Positions 26,215-34,415 are shown, numbered from the stretch's first letter. The stretch: DNA of 64,000 bases from Pseudomonas alliivorans (GCF_017826695.1 NZ_JAFFZW010000007.1:62001-126000); one strand, 5' to 3'. The notes: generated from the letters alone by a model not told the origin. Numbers and translations are program-made.

Positions 26215-26529
26215 TTACTCAGCCCTGACCTCACTGATCTGCACGACTGGAATCAGGTCTGTGTAGTTGATGATGTCGGCATCGATCCGCTCCTGATGCG
26301 GCCCCATGCCAGCCTGGAATGCCTCAATCGAATCGCAGTAGATGTGGCACATGCCGATGTAGACCGGCGTGGAACCTGGCGTTGCACCGCCCAGCCCCTT
26401 GTCCACGCTGTAGCGTTTGCAGTGCTCGCCCATCAGGGACTGCACCAGCGGCATGTGCTGGTCGCGATAGTAGTCGTGGTCGAACCGGGCGCCTTCCTTG
26501 TAGGGATACAGCACGCTGACTTTGATCAT
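26215..26529 (-). CDS. EthD-family protein
   Basis: 104 residues from ATG 26529 with GGAG upstream. KVSVLYPYKEGARFDHDYYRDQHMPLV is the opening of the ferredoxin-like dimeric alpha-beta barrel (EthD) family, with the Tyr-x2-x-His pattern; PVYIGMCHIYCDSIEAF completes it. The family includes the accessory protein EthD of ethyl tert-butyl ether degradation and small enzymes acting on hydroxylated aromatics or alkanes. No catabolic neighbours here, so role unknown. Confidence 0.85.
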   Translation of the reverse strand: MIKVSVLYPYKEGARFDHDYYRDQHMPLVQSLMGEHCKRYSVDKGLGGATPGSTPVYIGMCHIYCDSIEAFQAGMGPHQERIDADIINYTDLIPVVQISEVRAE

Positions 26530-26701
26530 GTCGATATTCTCCAGTTGGCAGGTAAAATTGCGTTGGCACTCTACCGCGATACACACGGCAAAGTGTTATG
26601 ACACCACTGGCAGGTATTTCTCCCTTCCCGCACAATCACGCCGTTTGGCCGGCCTGCGATGCAACGGGTTACGGCCGCCCAGCCAGATCGAGGAACACCG
26701 C

Positions 26702-26995
26702 ATGAACGCTCTTGAGTGGAACGAAGCCGCCCTGGCGAAATACCTCTCGACCCACCCCACGCTGAAAGATGAGATCAGCCAGCTCAGCGTGGCCGAACAG
26801 AAGCAGCAGCTTCAGTGGGCCTTCGAAGATGAAGCTGAAAGCCAGGGGATCGAGCCATGGGAACTGGCGCTGGAGCTGATCGCCGAATCACCGGAACAGC
26901 TCAAACAGATGCGTCTGGAAGCCCATGCGCAAGTTGCCGAGGCGCTGGGCATGGACTGGGACGAGTACTGCGAGCTTAACGATATTCAGGTGTAA
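26702..26995 (+). CDS. DUF6388 family small acidic protein
   Basis: 97 residues from ATG 26702 with GAGGA 7 bases upstream. Helical and acidic, Gln/Glu-rich (QQLQWAFEDEAESQG, EPWELALELIAE), ending GMDWDEYCELNDI. This matches the general look of the Pseudomonas family DUF6388. No membrane segment. Function unknown; it is monocistronic. Confidence 0.7.
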   Translation: MNALEWNEAALAKYLSTHPTLKDEISQLSVAEQKQQLQWAFEDEAESQGIEPWELALELIAESPEQLKQMRLEAHAQVAEALGMDWDEYCELNDIQV

Positions 26996-27094
26996 CCGGT
27001 GTTTCAGCAAAAATGAGTGACCCGCCAGTCAGCGCTTTACCTGTCCAGCGCGGGTGCGTAACGTCTGCTCACCTCAATAAAAAGGAATCGCGTC

Positions 27095-27784
27095 ATGAGT
27101 GATCTGGTCTCGTACCACCTGGACGATGGCATCGCCACGCTGACCTTGAACAATGGCAAGGTCAACGCCATTTCCCCGGACGTCATCGCCGCGCTCAATG
27201 CCGCACTGGATCAATCCGAAAAGGATCGGGCGGTGGTGATCGTGACCGGTCAGCCCGGCATTCTCTCGGGTGGCTACGACTTGAAAGTCATGACGTCCAG
27301 CCCCGAAGCGGCCAGCAGTCTGGTCACGCAGGGCTCGACTCTGGCCCGACGCATGCTGTCGCACCCCTTCCCCATCATTGTCGCGTGCCCTGGCCATGCC
27401 ATCGCCAAGGGCGCGTTTCTGCTGTTGTCGGCCGATTATCGTATCGGTGTCGAAGGGCCCTTCAATATCGGCCTGAACGAAGTGCAGATCGGCATGACCA
27501 TGCACCACGCCGGGATCGAGCTGGCCCGTGATCGCCTGCGCAAATCGGCATTCAATCGCTCGGTGATCAACGCCGAAATCTTCAACCCTGAAGGTGCCAT
27601 GCAGGCGGGCTTTCTGGATCAGGTGGTCAGCGTCGAAGCCTTGTCCGAGACAGCACGCACGGTTGCCACGCAGCTGAAGAAGATCAACATGAACGCCCAC
27701 GGGAAGACTAAGCTCAAGACCCGAAAAGCGTTTCTGGACACCCTGGACGCGGCCATCGAACTGGACAAGAAGAGTTTTATTTGA
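27095..27784 (+). CDS. Crotonase/enoyl-CoA hydratase family protein
   Basis: 229 residues with AAAGGA upstream. The oxyanion-hole segments are ILSGGYDLKVM and GHAIAKGAFLLL. Only one of the two catalytic glutamates of enoyl-CoA hydratases is recognisable (NIGLNEVQIG); the position of the first (GGGCELA in the rat enzyme) is replaced by GAFLLL. It may be a hydrolase, isomerase or decarboxylase of the superfamily; the substrate is unclear. Followed by its own terminator. Confidence 0.85.
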   Translation: MSDLVSYHLDDGIATLTLNNGKVNAISPDVIAALNAALDQSEKDRAVVIVTGQPGILSGGYDLKVMTSSPEAASSLVTQGSTLARRMLSHPFPIIVACPGHAIAKGAFLLLSADYRIGVEGPFNIGLNEVQIGMTMHHAGIELARDRLRKSAFNRSVINAEIFNPEGAMQAGFLDQVVSVEALSETARTVATQLKKINMNAHGKTKLKTRKAFLDTLDAAIELDKKSFI

Positions 27785-27794
27785 GGCCACCGAC

Positions 27795-27820
27795 AAGCCC
27801 GCGACTGCGGGCTTTAGTTT
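27795..27820 (+). terminator. Rho-independent terminator of the crotonase gene
   Basis: AAGCCCGC / GCGGGCTT arms (27795-27814) with loop GACT, then TAGTTT. Confidence 0.82.
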
Positions 27821-27909
27821 GCCGGCGAACTCATCCGCGTTTGATCAATCTGATCAGCTACTGCGCATTCCCTCTTGCGCCACAGCCACATTGAAGAAGC
27901 GATAGCACC

Positions 27910-28881
27910 ATGGGCCGAGTTGTTGCAGCCGCGGTTTACAGCAAAGGCAAAAAAGTTACCGATATCACACTGGACGAAGGCGCAGCCTGGGCCGCCAAGC
28001 CCGGTCACTTTGTCTGGATCGGGCTGGAGCAACCCAATGCCCAGGAACTGACCAGCCTGAAGGAACAGTTCAACCTGCACGAACTGGCGCTGGAAGATGC
28101 GATGGAAGTTCACAGCCGCCCGAAGCTGGAGACCTTCGGCGATGCGCTGTTCATCGTGACTTACGCCCCGGTACGCGACAATGGCAAGTTGCTGTTCATC
28201 GAAACCCATATTTTCGCAGGCAAGGGCTATGTCATCACATCCCGCAATGGCCACTCCAAGTCATATGGATTGGTGCGCCAGCGTTGCGAAGCACGGCCGC
28301 TGCTGCTGGAACACGGTGAAGACTTTGTGCTGTATGCCTTGCTGGACTTCGTGACCGAGAACTATCAGCCGGTCACCGAAGCTATTCACGCTGAACTGGA
28401 AGTGCTGGAGCAGAACGTCCTGGGTGGGTCGTTGCGCGAAGCGGATATTCAGCACATTCACGCGTTGCGTCGGGATCTGCTGAGAATGCGGCGTTATGTG
28501 GCGCCAATGGTGGAAGTAGGCGAAGAGCTGCAGAAGCTTAGCTTCCCCTTCATCGACAAAAACATGCGGCCTTACTTTCGCGATGTCGAGATTCACGTCA
28601 AACGGCAGATGGAAGACCTGGGCAACCTGTGCGACATCGCCAGCCAGACCATCGAGATCGGCCTGCTGCTGGAGTCCTCACGACAAAGCATCGTGCAGCG
28701 CAAGTTTGCCGGCTGGGCAGCCATTCTGGCCTTTCCGACGGCGATTGCAGGCATTTACGGCATGAACTTCGAGAACATGCCCGAGCTGACCTGGCACTAC
28801 GGTTACTTCATTGTGCTGGGCGTGATCGTCGGAGGATGTTCTGCGCTGTTTGCAAGTTTCAAACGGTCGGGTTGGCTGTAA
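27910..28881 (+). CDS. corA: CorA-family magnesium/cobalt transporter
   Basis: 323 residues. A long cytoplasmic alpha/beta and helical domain is followed by two C-terminal membrane helices; GIYGMNFENMPE between them carries the GMN selectivity motif. The basic C-terminus (FKRSGWL) is usual. It forms a pentameric channel for Mg2+ (and Co2+/Ni2+), possibly Zn2+ efflux in the ZntB branch, which has the same motif. The ribosome site is weak. Monocistronic. Confidence 0.92.
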   Translation: MGRVVAAAVYSKGKKVTDITLDEGAAWAAKPGHFVWIGLEQPNAQELTSLKEQFNLHELALEDAMEVHSRPKLETFGDALFIVTYAPVRDNGKLLFIETHIFAGKGYVITSRNGHSKSYGLVRQRCEARPLLLEHGEDFVLYALLDFVTENYQPVTEAIHAELEVLEQNVLGGSLREADIQHIHALRRDLLRMRRYVAPMVEVGEELQKLSFPFIDKNMRPYFRDVEIHVKRQMEDLGNLCDIASQTIEIGLLLESSRQSIVQRKFAGWAAILAFPTAIAGIYGMNFENMPELTWHYGYFIVLGVIVGGCSALFASFKRSGWL

Positions 28882-28963
28882 CACTGAAGGTCAATGCTCG
28901 GATATTGACGTGGGAGGCATGGTGAGGCCTCCCGCGGTCCTTCATTTGCTGAAAGAACTCAGC

Positions 28964-29692
28964 TTACACCGCCGCCGCATCCGGCTTGTGCGCCACGAAT
29001 CGCATCATCCATTCGGCTACTGTCACGCCGTGGTGGTCGTGATCGAGACTGGCCACGCCCTTTTGATAGATCTGCTCACCCAGCGACTCCTGGCGGATGT
29101 CGAGCAGGGTCCGCGAGTAATCGTGAATGAACTCGGGGTGCCCCTGGAAACACAGCACCTGATGGTTGATGTGGTAGGCCGCAAACGGGCAGAAGTCGCT
29201 TGAAGCAATCACGGTGGCGTTGTCGGGCAAGGTGGTGACCTGATCCTGATGACTGATCAGCAGCGTCAGCTTGTCCACGGCTGGCGTCATCCAGGGCGCG
29301 GCGGGTGCCAGTTGGTAATGATGAATGCCCACGCCCCAGCCTTGAACGGCGCGCTCGGTCTTGCCGCCCAGCAATAGCGCCAGCAACTGATGACCGAAGC
29401 AGACACCCAAGAGCTTGTCGCCGCGCTCATACAACTTGAGCAGGTACGCTTTCAACACCTGAATCCACGGATCGCTGCCAAACGAATCGGCCTTGCTGCC
29501 GGTCACCAGATAGGCGTCGAAGCTGTCGTCTTCGGGAGGATAAATGCCCTGCATCACGTTATAGACTTCAAACTCTGCGGCAATCGGCTGACGAGCGAAC
29601 AGCAGCTCGAACATGTGTCCGTAGCCCTGATACTGCTCGACCAGTTCCGGGCGCAAAATGTCGGTTTCCAGAATGCAGATGCGTAACGGCAT
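28964..29692 (-). CDS. Class I glutamine amidotransferase-like protein
   Basis: 242 residues from ATG 29692; the frame is open to 29764 without a ribosome site. GVCFGHQLLALLLGG holds the nucleophile Cys and CFQGHPEF the catalytic His-x-Glu, so the triad is complete. It resembles stand-alone GMP-synthase-type amidotransferases that act on gamma-glutamyl compounds. It may hydrolyse gamma-glutamyl intermediates (as in polyamine breakdown) but the neighbours do not show this. Confidence 0.88.
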   Translation of the reverse strand: MPLRICILETDILRPELVEQYQGYGHMFELLFARQPIAAEFEVYNVMQGIYPPEDDSFDAYLVTGSKADSFGSDPWIQVLKAYLLKLYERGDKLLGVCFGHQLLALLLGGKTERAVQGWGVGIHHYQLAPAAPWMTPAVDKLTLLISHQDQVTTLPDNATVIASSDFCPFAAYHINHQVLCFQGHPEFIHDYSRTLLDIRQESLGEQIYQKGVASLDHDHHGVTVAEWMMRFVAHKPDAAAV

Positions 29693-30214
29693 ATAAAAGG
29701 ACCTGAAACGGTAGTGGGCGACAGCGCAAGCGAGCAGCCTGCCTTGACGGCCCCTGCAAATCAAGCGGCGCTTCGCAGACCTGACTACAACTGAAACGGT
29801 ACAGCCACGCGCGAAGACAGAAAATGTCTACGCCTACCGCCCTCTGCAAACAAACAGCTATAACCTCTTAAACAGAGAATGTAAGAGCTTTCCGACCCGG
29901 ACGAACGGTAGCAAGCCCGTCATCGGGCCTGAGGTGTCTAGTTAAGGGCTGTAAGCCGAACGACTCCCGCACTGATAACCAATTAATTGAAAAATGCCCG
30001 TTTAAATTCCCAACCGATCTAAAGCGCTGGGCACGGGACCTCTAAGGTTAAGTCTGTAACAGGACGGCGCAATAAAAAAACTGTTCTGCGTCAGGTTGCG
30101 GTCATTTGATCGAACCCGCCTGTTCAAGGCCTGCACCTTTGCCAGCTGCCGCATTACCGCTCATGTACCGGTCAGCTTTTGTCGCTCGGGAATAACAACA
30201 AAAGGCAGTCAGCC
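29693..30214. other. Long intergenic leader region before the 31-residue ORF
   Basis: No gene supported. It is richer in A/T in its middle (29985-30080) and contains a GCCCG/CGGGC hairpin near 29914-29928 without T-run. At 30191-30201, just before the ribosome site of the next ORF, AATAACAACAA matches the A-rich Hfq/Crc recognition pattern. Confidence 0.4.
30191..30205 (+). promoter_or_regulatory. Crc/Hfq-type CA motif overlapping the ribosome site
   Basis: AATAACAACAAAAGG fits the AAnAAnAAnAA repeat bound by Hfq with Crc in pseudomonads and merges into the AAAGG ribosome site of the ORF at 30215. Such placement blocks translation during carbon catabolite repression. Confidence 0.5.
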
Positions 30215-30310
30215 ATGTTTAAACATTCGAAAGTACGTCAGGCGGGTCTTATCGTCTTCGCCACCACTCTTTTATTGATCCTGCCGAACCTGAATCGACT
30301 GTTCGGCTAG
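30215..30310 (+). CDS. 31-residue single-pass membrane protein
   Basis: ATG 30215 with AAAGG 9 bases upstream and stop TAG at 30308-30310. The peptide starts MFKHSKVRQAG, then has one hydrophobic helix (LIVFATTLLLILP) and ends NLNRLFG, a basic N-terminus followed by a membrane span. Too short for ordinary gene calling, but start, ribosome site and amphipathic layout look real. No function known. It precedes the rhodanese-fold gene by 68 bases and may be in the same transcript. Confidence 0.6.
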   Translation: MFKHSKVRQAGLIVFATTLLLILPNLNRLFG

Positions 30311-30378
30311 TCAACTTGCGCTATCGAACTGCGCGCAACTATGCCACTCTTCCCACTCGAATGAAGGGAGAAAGGCCC

Positions 30379-30753
30379 ATGCGCCAATGGATCGCGTTGT
30401 TCGTTGCCCTGACAGGCAGCCTTGCCGTACAGGCGGGCGAAGTGGATCAGGCTGCAGCCGTTGCGGCGTTGAAGGAAGGCAAGCTGGCAATGGATGTGCG
30501 CAGCCAGACCGATTACGACGCCGGCACTGTACTGAACGCCGTACGCGTCGATCAGGTACGCCTGGTGAACCAGATGAAGCTGGTGCTCAATGACAGGAAC
30601 GCTGTGTTCGTCATTTTCAGCAGTTCCAATGAAAAAGCCAGTAAAGCGCAGGACAAGCTGATGAAGGCGGGTTATTACAGTGTGATCAATGGCGGCAACT
30701 ATGAAGAGTTGCACAACGCGTTGTATGACATTACGGATGACCCGGCGGAATAA
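30379..30753 (+). CDS. Periplasmic rhodanese-fold protein without active-site Cys
   Basis: 124 residues from ATG 30379 with GGAG and AAAGG upstream. Signal peptide WIALFVALTGSLAVQA; LAMDVRSQTDYDAGTVLNA is the first rhodanese motif. The active-site loop, normally Cys-x4-Arg-Ser, reads VIFSSSNEKAS (residues 78-88), so the sulfur-carrying Cys is missing. It is similar in size to PspE. It should be exported; sulfurtransfer is unlikely, and a binding or structural role is possible. Confidence 0.8.
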   Translation: MRQWIALFVALTGSLAVQAGEVDQAAAVAALKEGKLAMDVRSQTDYDAGTVLNAVRVDQVRLVNQMKLVLNDRNAVFVIFSSSNEKASKAQDKLMKAGYYSVINGGNYEELHNALYDITDDPAE

Positions 30754-30840
30754 TATTCACATGCGTGAATAACCCGCTTGAACATCAGGCCGTGCACCGT
30801 GGTGAGTGTACGGCCTGATATCAGGATCAGGTATTCGGAA

Positions 30841-31671
30841 TCATTGATGTTGTGTCTGACCTTGAGCTCTGGCCTTGGTTTTGGGCGCACTCACCATCGG
30901 CGACACCACTACCTTGGCGTGCATCTGCTCTGCCCCGCCTCCACGACGCATCCCGCGTACCGGACACGCATCGAGATAGTCCAGACCCACTGCCAGTTTC
31001 AAATGACGCTCGGGAATGGCCAGTTGATTGGTTACGTCGAAGCTGTACCACGCGTCATCAATCCAGGCTTCGGCCCATGCATGGCTGGACAGATGATCGC
31101 TGTCTTCGCTGCACAGGTAACCCGAAACATAACGCGCCGGCACGCCCAGAGTCCGGGCGCAGGCCAGAAAGGCATGAGTATGGTCCTGACAAACGCCGGA
31201 GCGTCCGGCGAACGCTTTAGCCGCGCTGGTATCGACCTCCGTCGCACCCTGCGTGTACGTCATGTGCTGATTCAACGCCTGCATCAGATCAATCAACGCA
31301 GTGCGGTCGACACGCTTGCCGCATTGCGCGGCCGCGAAGCTGCGAATGGCCTCATCCGGCTCGGTCAGGCGCGTCACGCGCAGGAACGGCAGCGGTGACT
31401 GGGTTTCGTGTTCGGCTTCACAGGACGCGTCGATTTCGACCTGCCCGCGCGCGCCGATGATGATCGATTCATGGGGCTCTTCAAGGCTCAGGACGTGCAG
31501 AATATTGCCGAACGGATCGACTTGTGCACGCGCTTCGCGTGGCAGCGTCAATTGCCAGCTGAGCACTTTCTGGCGCTCGCTGTCGTGAGGGGTCAGGCGC
31601 AGGTACTGGATACTGGAACGCACCTGATCATCATAGTGATAGGTGGTTTCGTGGCTAATTGAGAGTCTCAT
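30841..31671 (-). CDS. Transglutaminase-like protein of the ATP-grasp/alpha-E operon
   Basis: 276 residues. The N-terminal beta-rich domain (HETTYHYDDQVRSSIQYLRLTP) precedes a transglutaminase core with Cys161 (GVCQDHTHAF), His197 (SHAWAEAWI) and Asp212 (SFDVTN), an intact papain-like triad. No signal peptide. Such proteins may cleave or cross-link peptides. Its start overlaps the stop of the alpha-E gene (ATGA at 31668-31671), so it is translationally coupled as the last gene of the three. The Gln/Lys-rich tail is probably disordered. Confidence 0.9.
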   Translation of the reverse strand: MRLSISHETTYHYDDQVRSSIQYLRLTPHDSERQKVLSWQLTLPREARAQVDPFGNILHVLSLEEPHESIIIGARGQVEIDASCEAEHETQSPLPFLRVTRLTEPDEAIRSFAAAQCGKRVDRTALIDLMQALNQHMTYTQGATEVDTSAAKAFAGRSGVCQDHTHAFLACARTLGVPARYVSGYLCSEDSDHLSSHAWAEAWIDDAWYSFDVTNQLAIPERHLKLAVGLDYLDACPVRGMRRGGGAEQMHAKVVVSPMVSAPKTKARAQGQTQHQ

Positions 31672-32627
31672 GCAGCCTCCAGGTACGAAGTGTGGATAGC
31701 ATCACCCAATTGGGCGAGCATCGGAATGAATTCGTTGAGCCATTCATGCAGACCTTCATCCAGGATCTCGTCGATACTGGTGTAGCGCAAACGAGCATCC
31801 ATCTCGGCCGCCATACGCTGGGCAGGCCGGCCGTTGACACCGGGCAGACTGGCAAGAATCAGGTCCATCTCTTCCAGACAGGCACGCAACGAGCGCGGAA
31901 TGTCAGCGCGCAACAGCAACAGTTCGGCAACCTGGCGGGCACCCGGTGCGTCGCGATAAACCTCGGTATACGCCTCGAACGACGACAACGCACGTAACAA
32001 CGCGCTCCACTGGTAATAACCGGCGGCGGAATTGTCAGCGGCGGCGTTGGCCTGAGGACCACGCAGTTCAAGCATTTCATAACGCGCGTCGAGCATGCGC
32101 ATGGTGTTGTCAGCGCGCTCGATGAAGGTTCCGAGACGAATGAAGCGGAATGCGTCGTTGCGCATGATGGTGCCGTAGGTCGCGCCGCGAAACAGGTGCG
32201 AACGTTCCTTGACCCACTCACAGAAACGGCTCATGCCGTAACGCGTCAGGCCCTGTTGGGCAATGCCACGGATTTCCAGCCAGGTGGAGTTGATGTTCTC
32301 CCACATGTCGGCAGTGATCCGGCCGCGTACAGCGTGGGCACTGGCACGGGCCGCACCCAGACAGCTATAGATACTGGCAGGGTTGCTCGCATCCAGAGCG
32401 AAGAAATGCAGCATGCGCTCGGCGTGCAACTCGCCGTGCCGCTCGATATAGGTTTCCAGCGTGCCGGTGATCAACAACGGCATGGCTATTTCATCCAGCC
32501 CGTCGCCTCGCCCGTCCTGAGGCATCAACGACAGCGAATAGCTCACGTCCAGCATGCGGGCGAGGTTCTCCGCTCGCTCCAGGTAACGCGACATCCAGAA
32601 AAGATCCGAGGCAGTTCTACTTAACAT
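31668..32627 (-). CDS. Alpha-E domain protein
   Basis: 319 residues, nearly all helical, filling the whole alpha-E domain. The N-terminus SRTASDLFWMSRYLERAEN is the family signature; MLDVSYSL and FIERADNTMRMLDARYEML are further conserved repeats. AAGGAT precedes the ATG. The biochemical role is unknown; the domain is found fused to, or encoded beside, circularly permuted ATP-grasp and transglutaminase proteins, and is proposed to work with them in peptide synthesis or modification. Middle gene of the operon. Confidence 0.92.
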   Translation of the reverse strand: MLSRTASDLFWMSRYLERAENLARMLDVSYSLSLMPQDGRGDGLDEIAMPLLITGTLETYIERHGELHAERMLHFFALDASNPASIYSCLGAARASAHAVRGRITADMWENINSTWLEIRGIAQQGLTRYGMSRFCEWVKERSHLFRGATYGTIMRNDAFRFIRLGTFIERADNTMRMLDARYEMLELRGPQANAAADNSAAGYYQWSALLRALSSFEAYTEVYRDAPGARQVAELLLLRADIPRSLRACLEEMDLILASLPGVNGRPAQRMAAEMDARLRYTSIDEILDEGLHEWLNEFIPMLAQLGDAIHTSYLEAA

Positions 32628-32639
32628 TGGCAGGCATCC

Positions 32640-34049
32640 TTAATCCTCGACCACCCAGGTGTCTTTGGTTCCGCCACCCTGAGACGAATTCACCACCAGC
32701 GAGCCTTCACGCAAGGCCACTCGGGTGAGGCCGCCGGGCACAACGCGGGTTTCACGACCGGACAGAACAAAGGGGCGCAAATCGATATGGCGCGGGGCGA
32801 TGCCGTTCTCAACAAACGTCGGACAGGTCGAAAGGCACAGTGTCGGTTGAGCGATGTACGCATGCGGCTTGGCTTTGAGACGCACCCGGAAGGCTTCGAT
32901 CTCGGCGGCCGTGGCGGCAGGTCCGACCAGCATCCCGTACCCGCCGGAACCCTGGGTTTCCTTGACAACAAGGTCCTTCAGGTTGGCCAGCACATGGGAC
33001 AGCTCTTCGGGCTTGCGGCATTGCCAGGTCGGTACGTTCTTGAGGATCGGCTCTTCGTCCAGATAGAAACGAATCATGTCGGTGACGTACGGATACACCG
33101 ACTTGTCGTCCGCGACGCCAGTTCCGATGGCGTTGGCCAGCACCACGTTGCCAGAGCGATACGCCGCCAGCAGACCGGGCACGCCCAGCATCGAATCAGG
33201 ATTGAAGGCCAGCGGATCGAGGAATGCATCGTCCAGACGACGGTAGATCACATCCACGGCCTTGGGGCCATCGGTGGTGCGCATGAAGACGCGATCATCA
33301 CGCACGAACAGATCGGCACCCTCGACCAGCTCGACCCCCATCTCGCGGGCCAGGAAAGCATGTTCGAAGAACGCACTGTTGAAGCGCCCGGGCGTCAGCA
33401 CCACCACACTCGGGTTATCCAGTGGACTGGAGCTTTTGAGCGTGTCCAGCAGCAGGTTCGGGTAATGATCGATGGGCGCAATGCGCTGTGCCGCAAACAG
33501 CTCGGGGAACAGGCGCATCATCATCTTGCGGTCTTCGAGCATGTAGCTCACGCCGCTGGGCGTGCGCAGGTTGTCCTCGAGCACGTAATAGGTGCCATCG
33601 CCATCACGGACCAGGTCGACGCCGGAGATGTGCGAATACAGGTCGCGGTGCAGATTCAGACCCTGCATCGCCAGCTGATATTGCTCGTTGGCCAGCACCT
33701 GTTCGGCAGGAATGATCCCGGCCTTGATGATGCGTTGGTCATGATAAAGGTCGGCAAGAAACATGTTCAGCGCCTTGACGCGCTGAATGCAGCCTCGCTC
33801 CACAACCCGCCATTCGCTGGCCGGAATGCTGCGGGGAATGGTATCGAACGGAATCAGCCGCTCGGTGCCCTGCTCATCACCATAGAGCGTGAACGTGATC
33901 CCGGCGCGATGAAACAGCAGATCGGCTTCACGCCTGCGTTGAGCCAGAAGCTCAGGGGGCGTATCGCCCAGCCAGCGGGCGAATTCCCGATAGTGCGGAC
34001 GGACCAGACCGCCAGCATCGTACATCTCGTCATAAAAGGTGCGGATCAT
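32640..34049 (-). CDS. Circularly permuted ATP-grasp (type 2) ligase
   Basis: 469 residues with AAGGAG upstream. FYDEMYDAGGLVRPHY opens the family, with DLYHDQRI..., VRDGDGTYYVLEDNLRTPSG (metal/ATP region) and LVVKETQGSGGYGMLVGP as the circularly permuted glycine-rich nucleotide-binding loop. ATP-grasp ligases form amide bonds via acyl phosphates; this family is thought to make or extend a peptide, with the transglutaminase and alpha-E proteins. It is the first gene of the operon, and a near-consensus sigma-54 promoter lies at 34085-34100. Confidence 0.93.
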   Translation of the reverse strand: MIRTFYDEMYDAGGLVRPHYREFARWLGDTPPELLAQRRREADLLFHRAGITFTLYGDEQGTERLIPFDTIPRSIPASEWRVVERGCIQRVKALNMFLADLYHDQRIIKAGIIPAEQVLANEQYQLAMQGLNLHRDLYSHISGVDLVRDGDGTYYVLEDNLRTPSGVSYMLEDRKMMMRLFPELFAAQRIAPIDHYPNLLLDTLKSSSPLDNPSVVVLTPGRFNSAFFEHAFLAREMGVELVEGADLFVRDDRVFMRTTDGPKAVDVIYRRLDDAFLDPLAFNPDSMLGVPGLLAAYRSGNVVLANAIGTGVADDKSVYPYVTDMIRFYLDEEPILKNVPTWQCRKPEELSHVLANLKDLVVKETQGSGGYGMLVGPAATAAEIEAFRVRLKAKPHAYIAQPTLCLSTCPTFVENGIAPRHIDLRPFVLSGRETRVVPGGLTRVALREGSLVVNSSQGGGTKDTWVVED

Positions 34050-34084
34050 GCCGTACTCCTTGTCACCATGGACACCTTAAGCTT

Positions 34085-34100
34085 CGCAAGGCCCGTGCCA
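34085..34100 (-). promoter_or_regulatory. Sigma-54 (RpoN) promoter of the ATP-grasp operon
   Basis: On the minus strand the bases read TGGCACG-GGCC-TTGCG, matching the consensus TGGCACR-N4-TTGCW in all but the last base. GG (34099-34098) and GC (34087-34086) are correctly spaced. The start of transcription should be near 34074, giving a leader of about 25 bases with AAGGAG before ATG 34049. Confidence 0.8.
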
Positions 34101-34150
34101 CCGGCATAAACGCTTCAATATCAATACGTTAGATATAAATCCTGCAGGCT

Positions 34151-34169
34151 GCGCACCATTCCTGTGCGC
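34151..34169. promoter_or_regulatory. NtrC-type palindrome upstream of the ATP-grasp operon
   Basis: GCGCAC-CATTCCT-GTGCGC, a perfect 6-base-arm palindrome containing the core GCAC-N7-GTGC of NtrC binding sites. It is centred about 86 bases upstream of the inferred sigma-54 start, a usual distance for an enhancer-binding protein. A weaker GCAC-N6-GTGC lies at 34354-34367. Confidence 0.55.
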
Positions 34170-34386
34170 CAAACGCCCCAGCTACCTCTTTCATGCGTCA
34201 TTCGGAAGCGTCTTTGCGTCGCGAAATCTATGAGCAGCATAGTCAGAGTTGATTTCCGAACACGATATTAGTTCGCCACAATCGCCAGCAACCGAGCAAA
34301 CAGGGCATCAAACGTCACTTTTGCCCTTGACCCCATTTCCCGGCGAGTACCACGCACCGTCATGTGCTCCCGACTGAACTTCCCTT
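34170..34386 (+). ncRNA. Possible small RNA gene ending at an orphan terminator
   Basis: No ORF is supported here, yet a strong plus-strand terminator follows at 34389. The nearest plus-strand gene upstream is more than 3 kb away behind an opposing operon, so a short transcript starting in this region is the simplest explanation. I found no convincing -35/-10 pair (CTATGA at 34228 is the best RpoS-like -10), so the 5' end is unknown and the boundaries given are only limits. Confidence 0.35.
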
Positions 34387-34388
34387 TG

Positions 34389-34415
34389 AGCCACTCTCTT
34401 GAGTGGCTTTTTTTT
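34389..34415 (+). terminator. Orphan rho-independent terminator
   Basis: AGCCACTC-TCTT-GAGTGGCT (34389-34408) followed by seven or more T. Plus strand, with no annotated plus-strand gene before it. Confidence 0.85.

Noticed and set aside
26360..26400. hrp-box-like GGAACC
   Set aside because: It lies inside the EthD-like gene and lacks the downstream CCACNNA at the required spacing.
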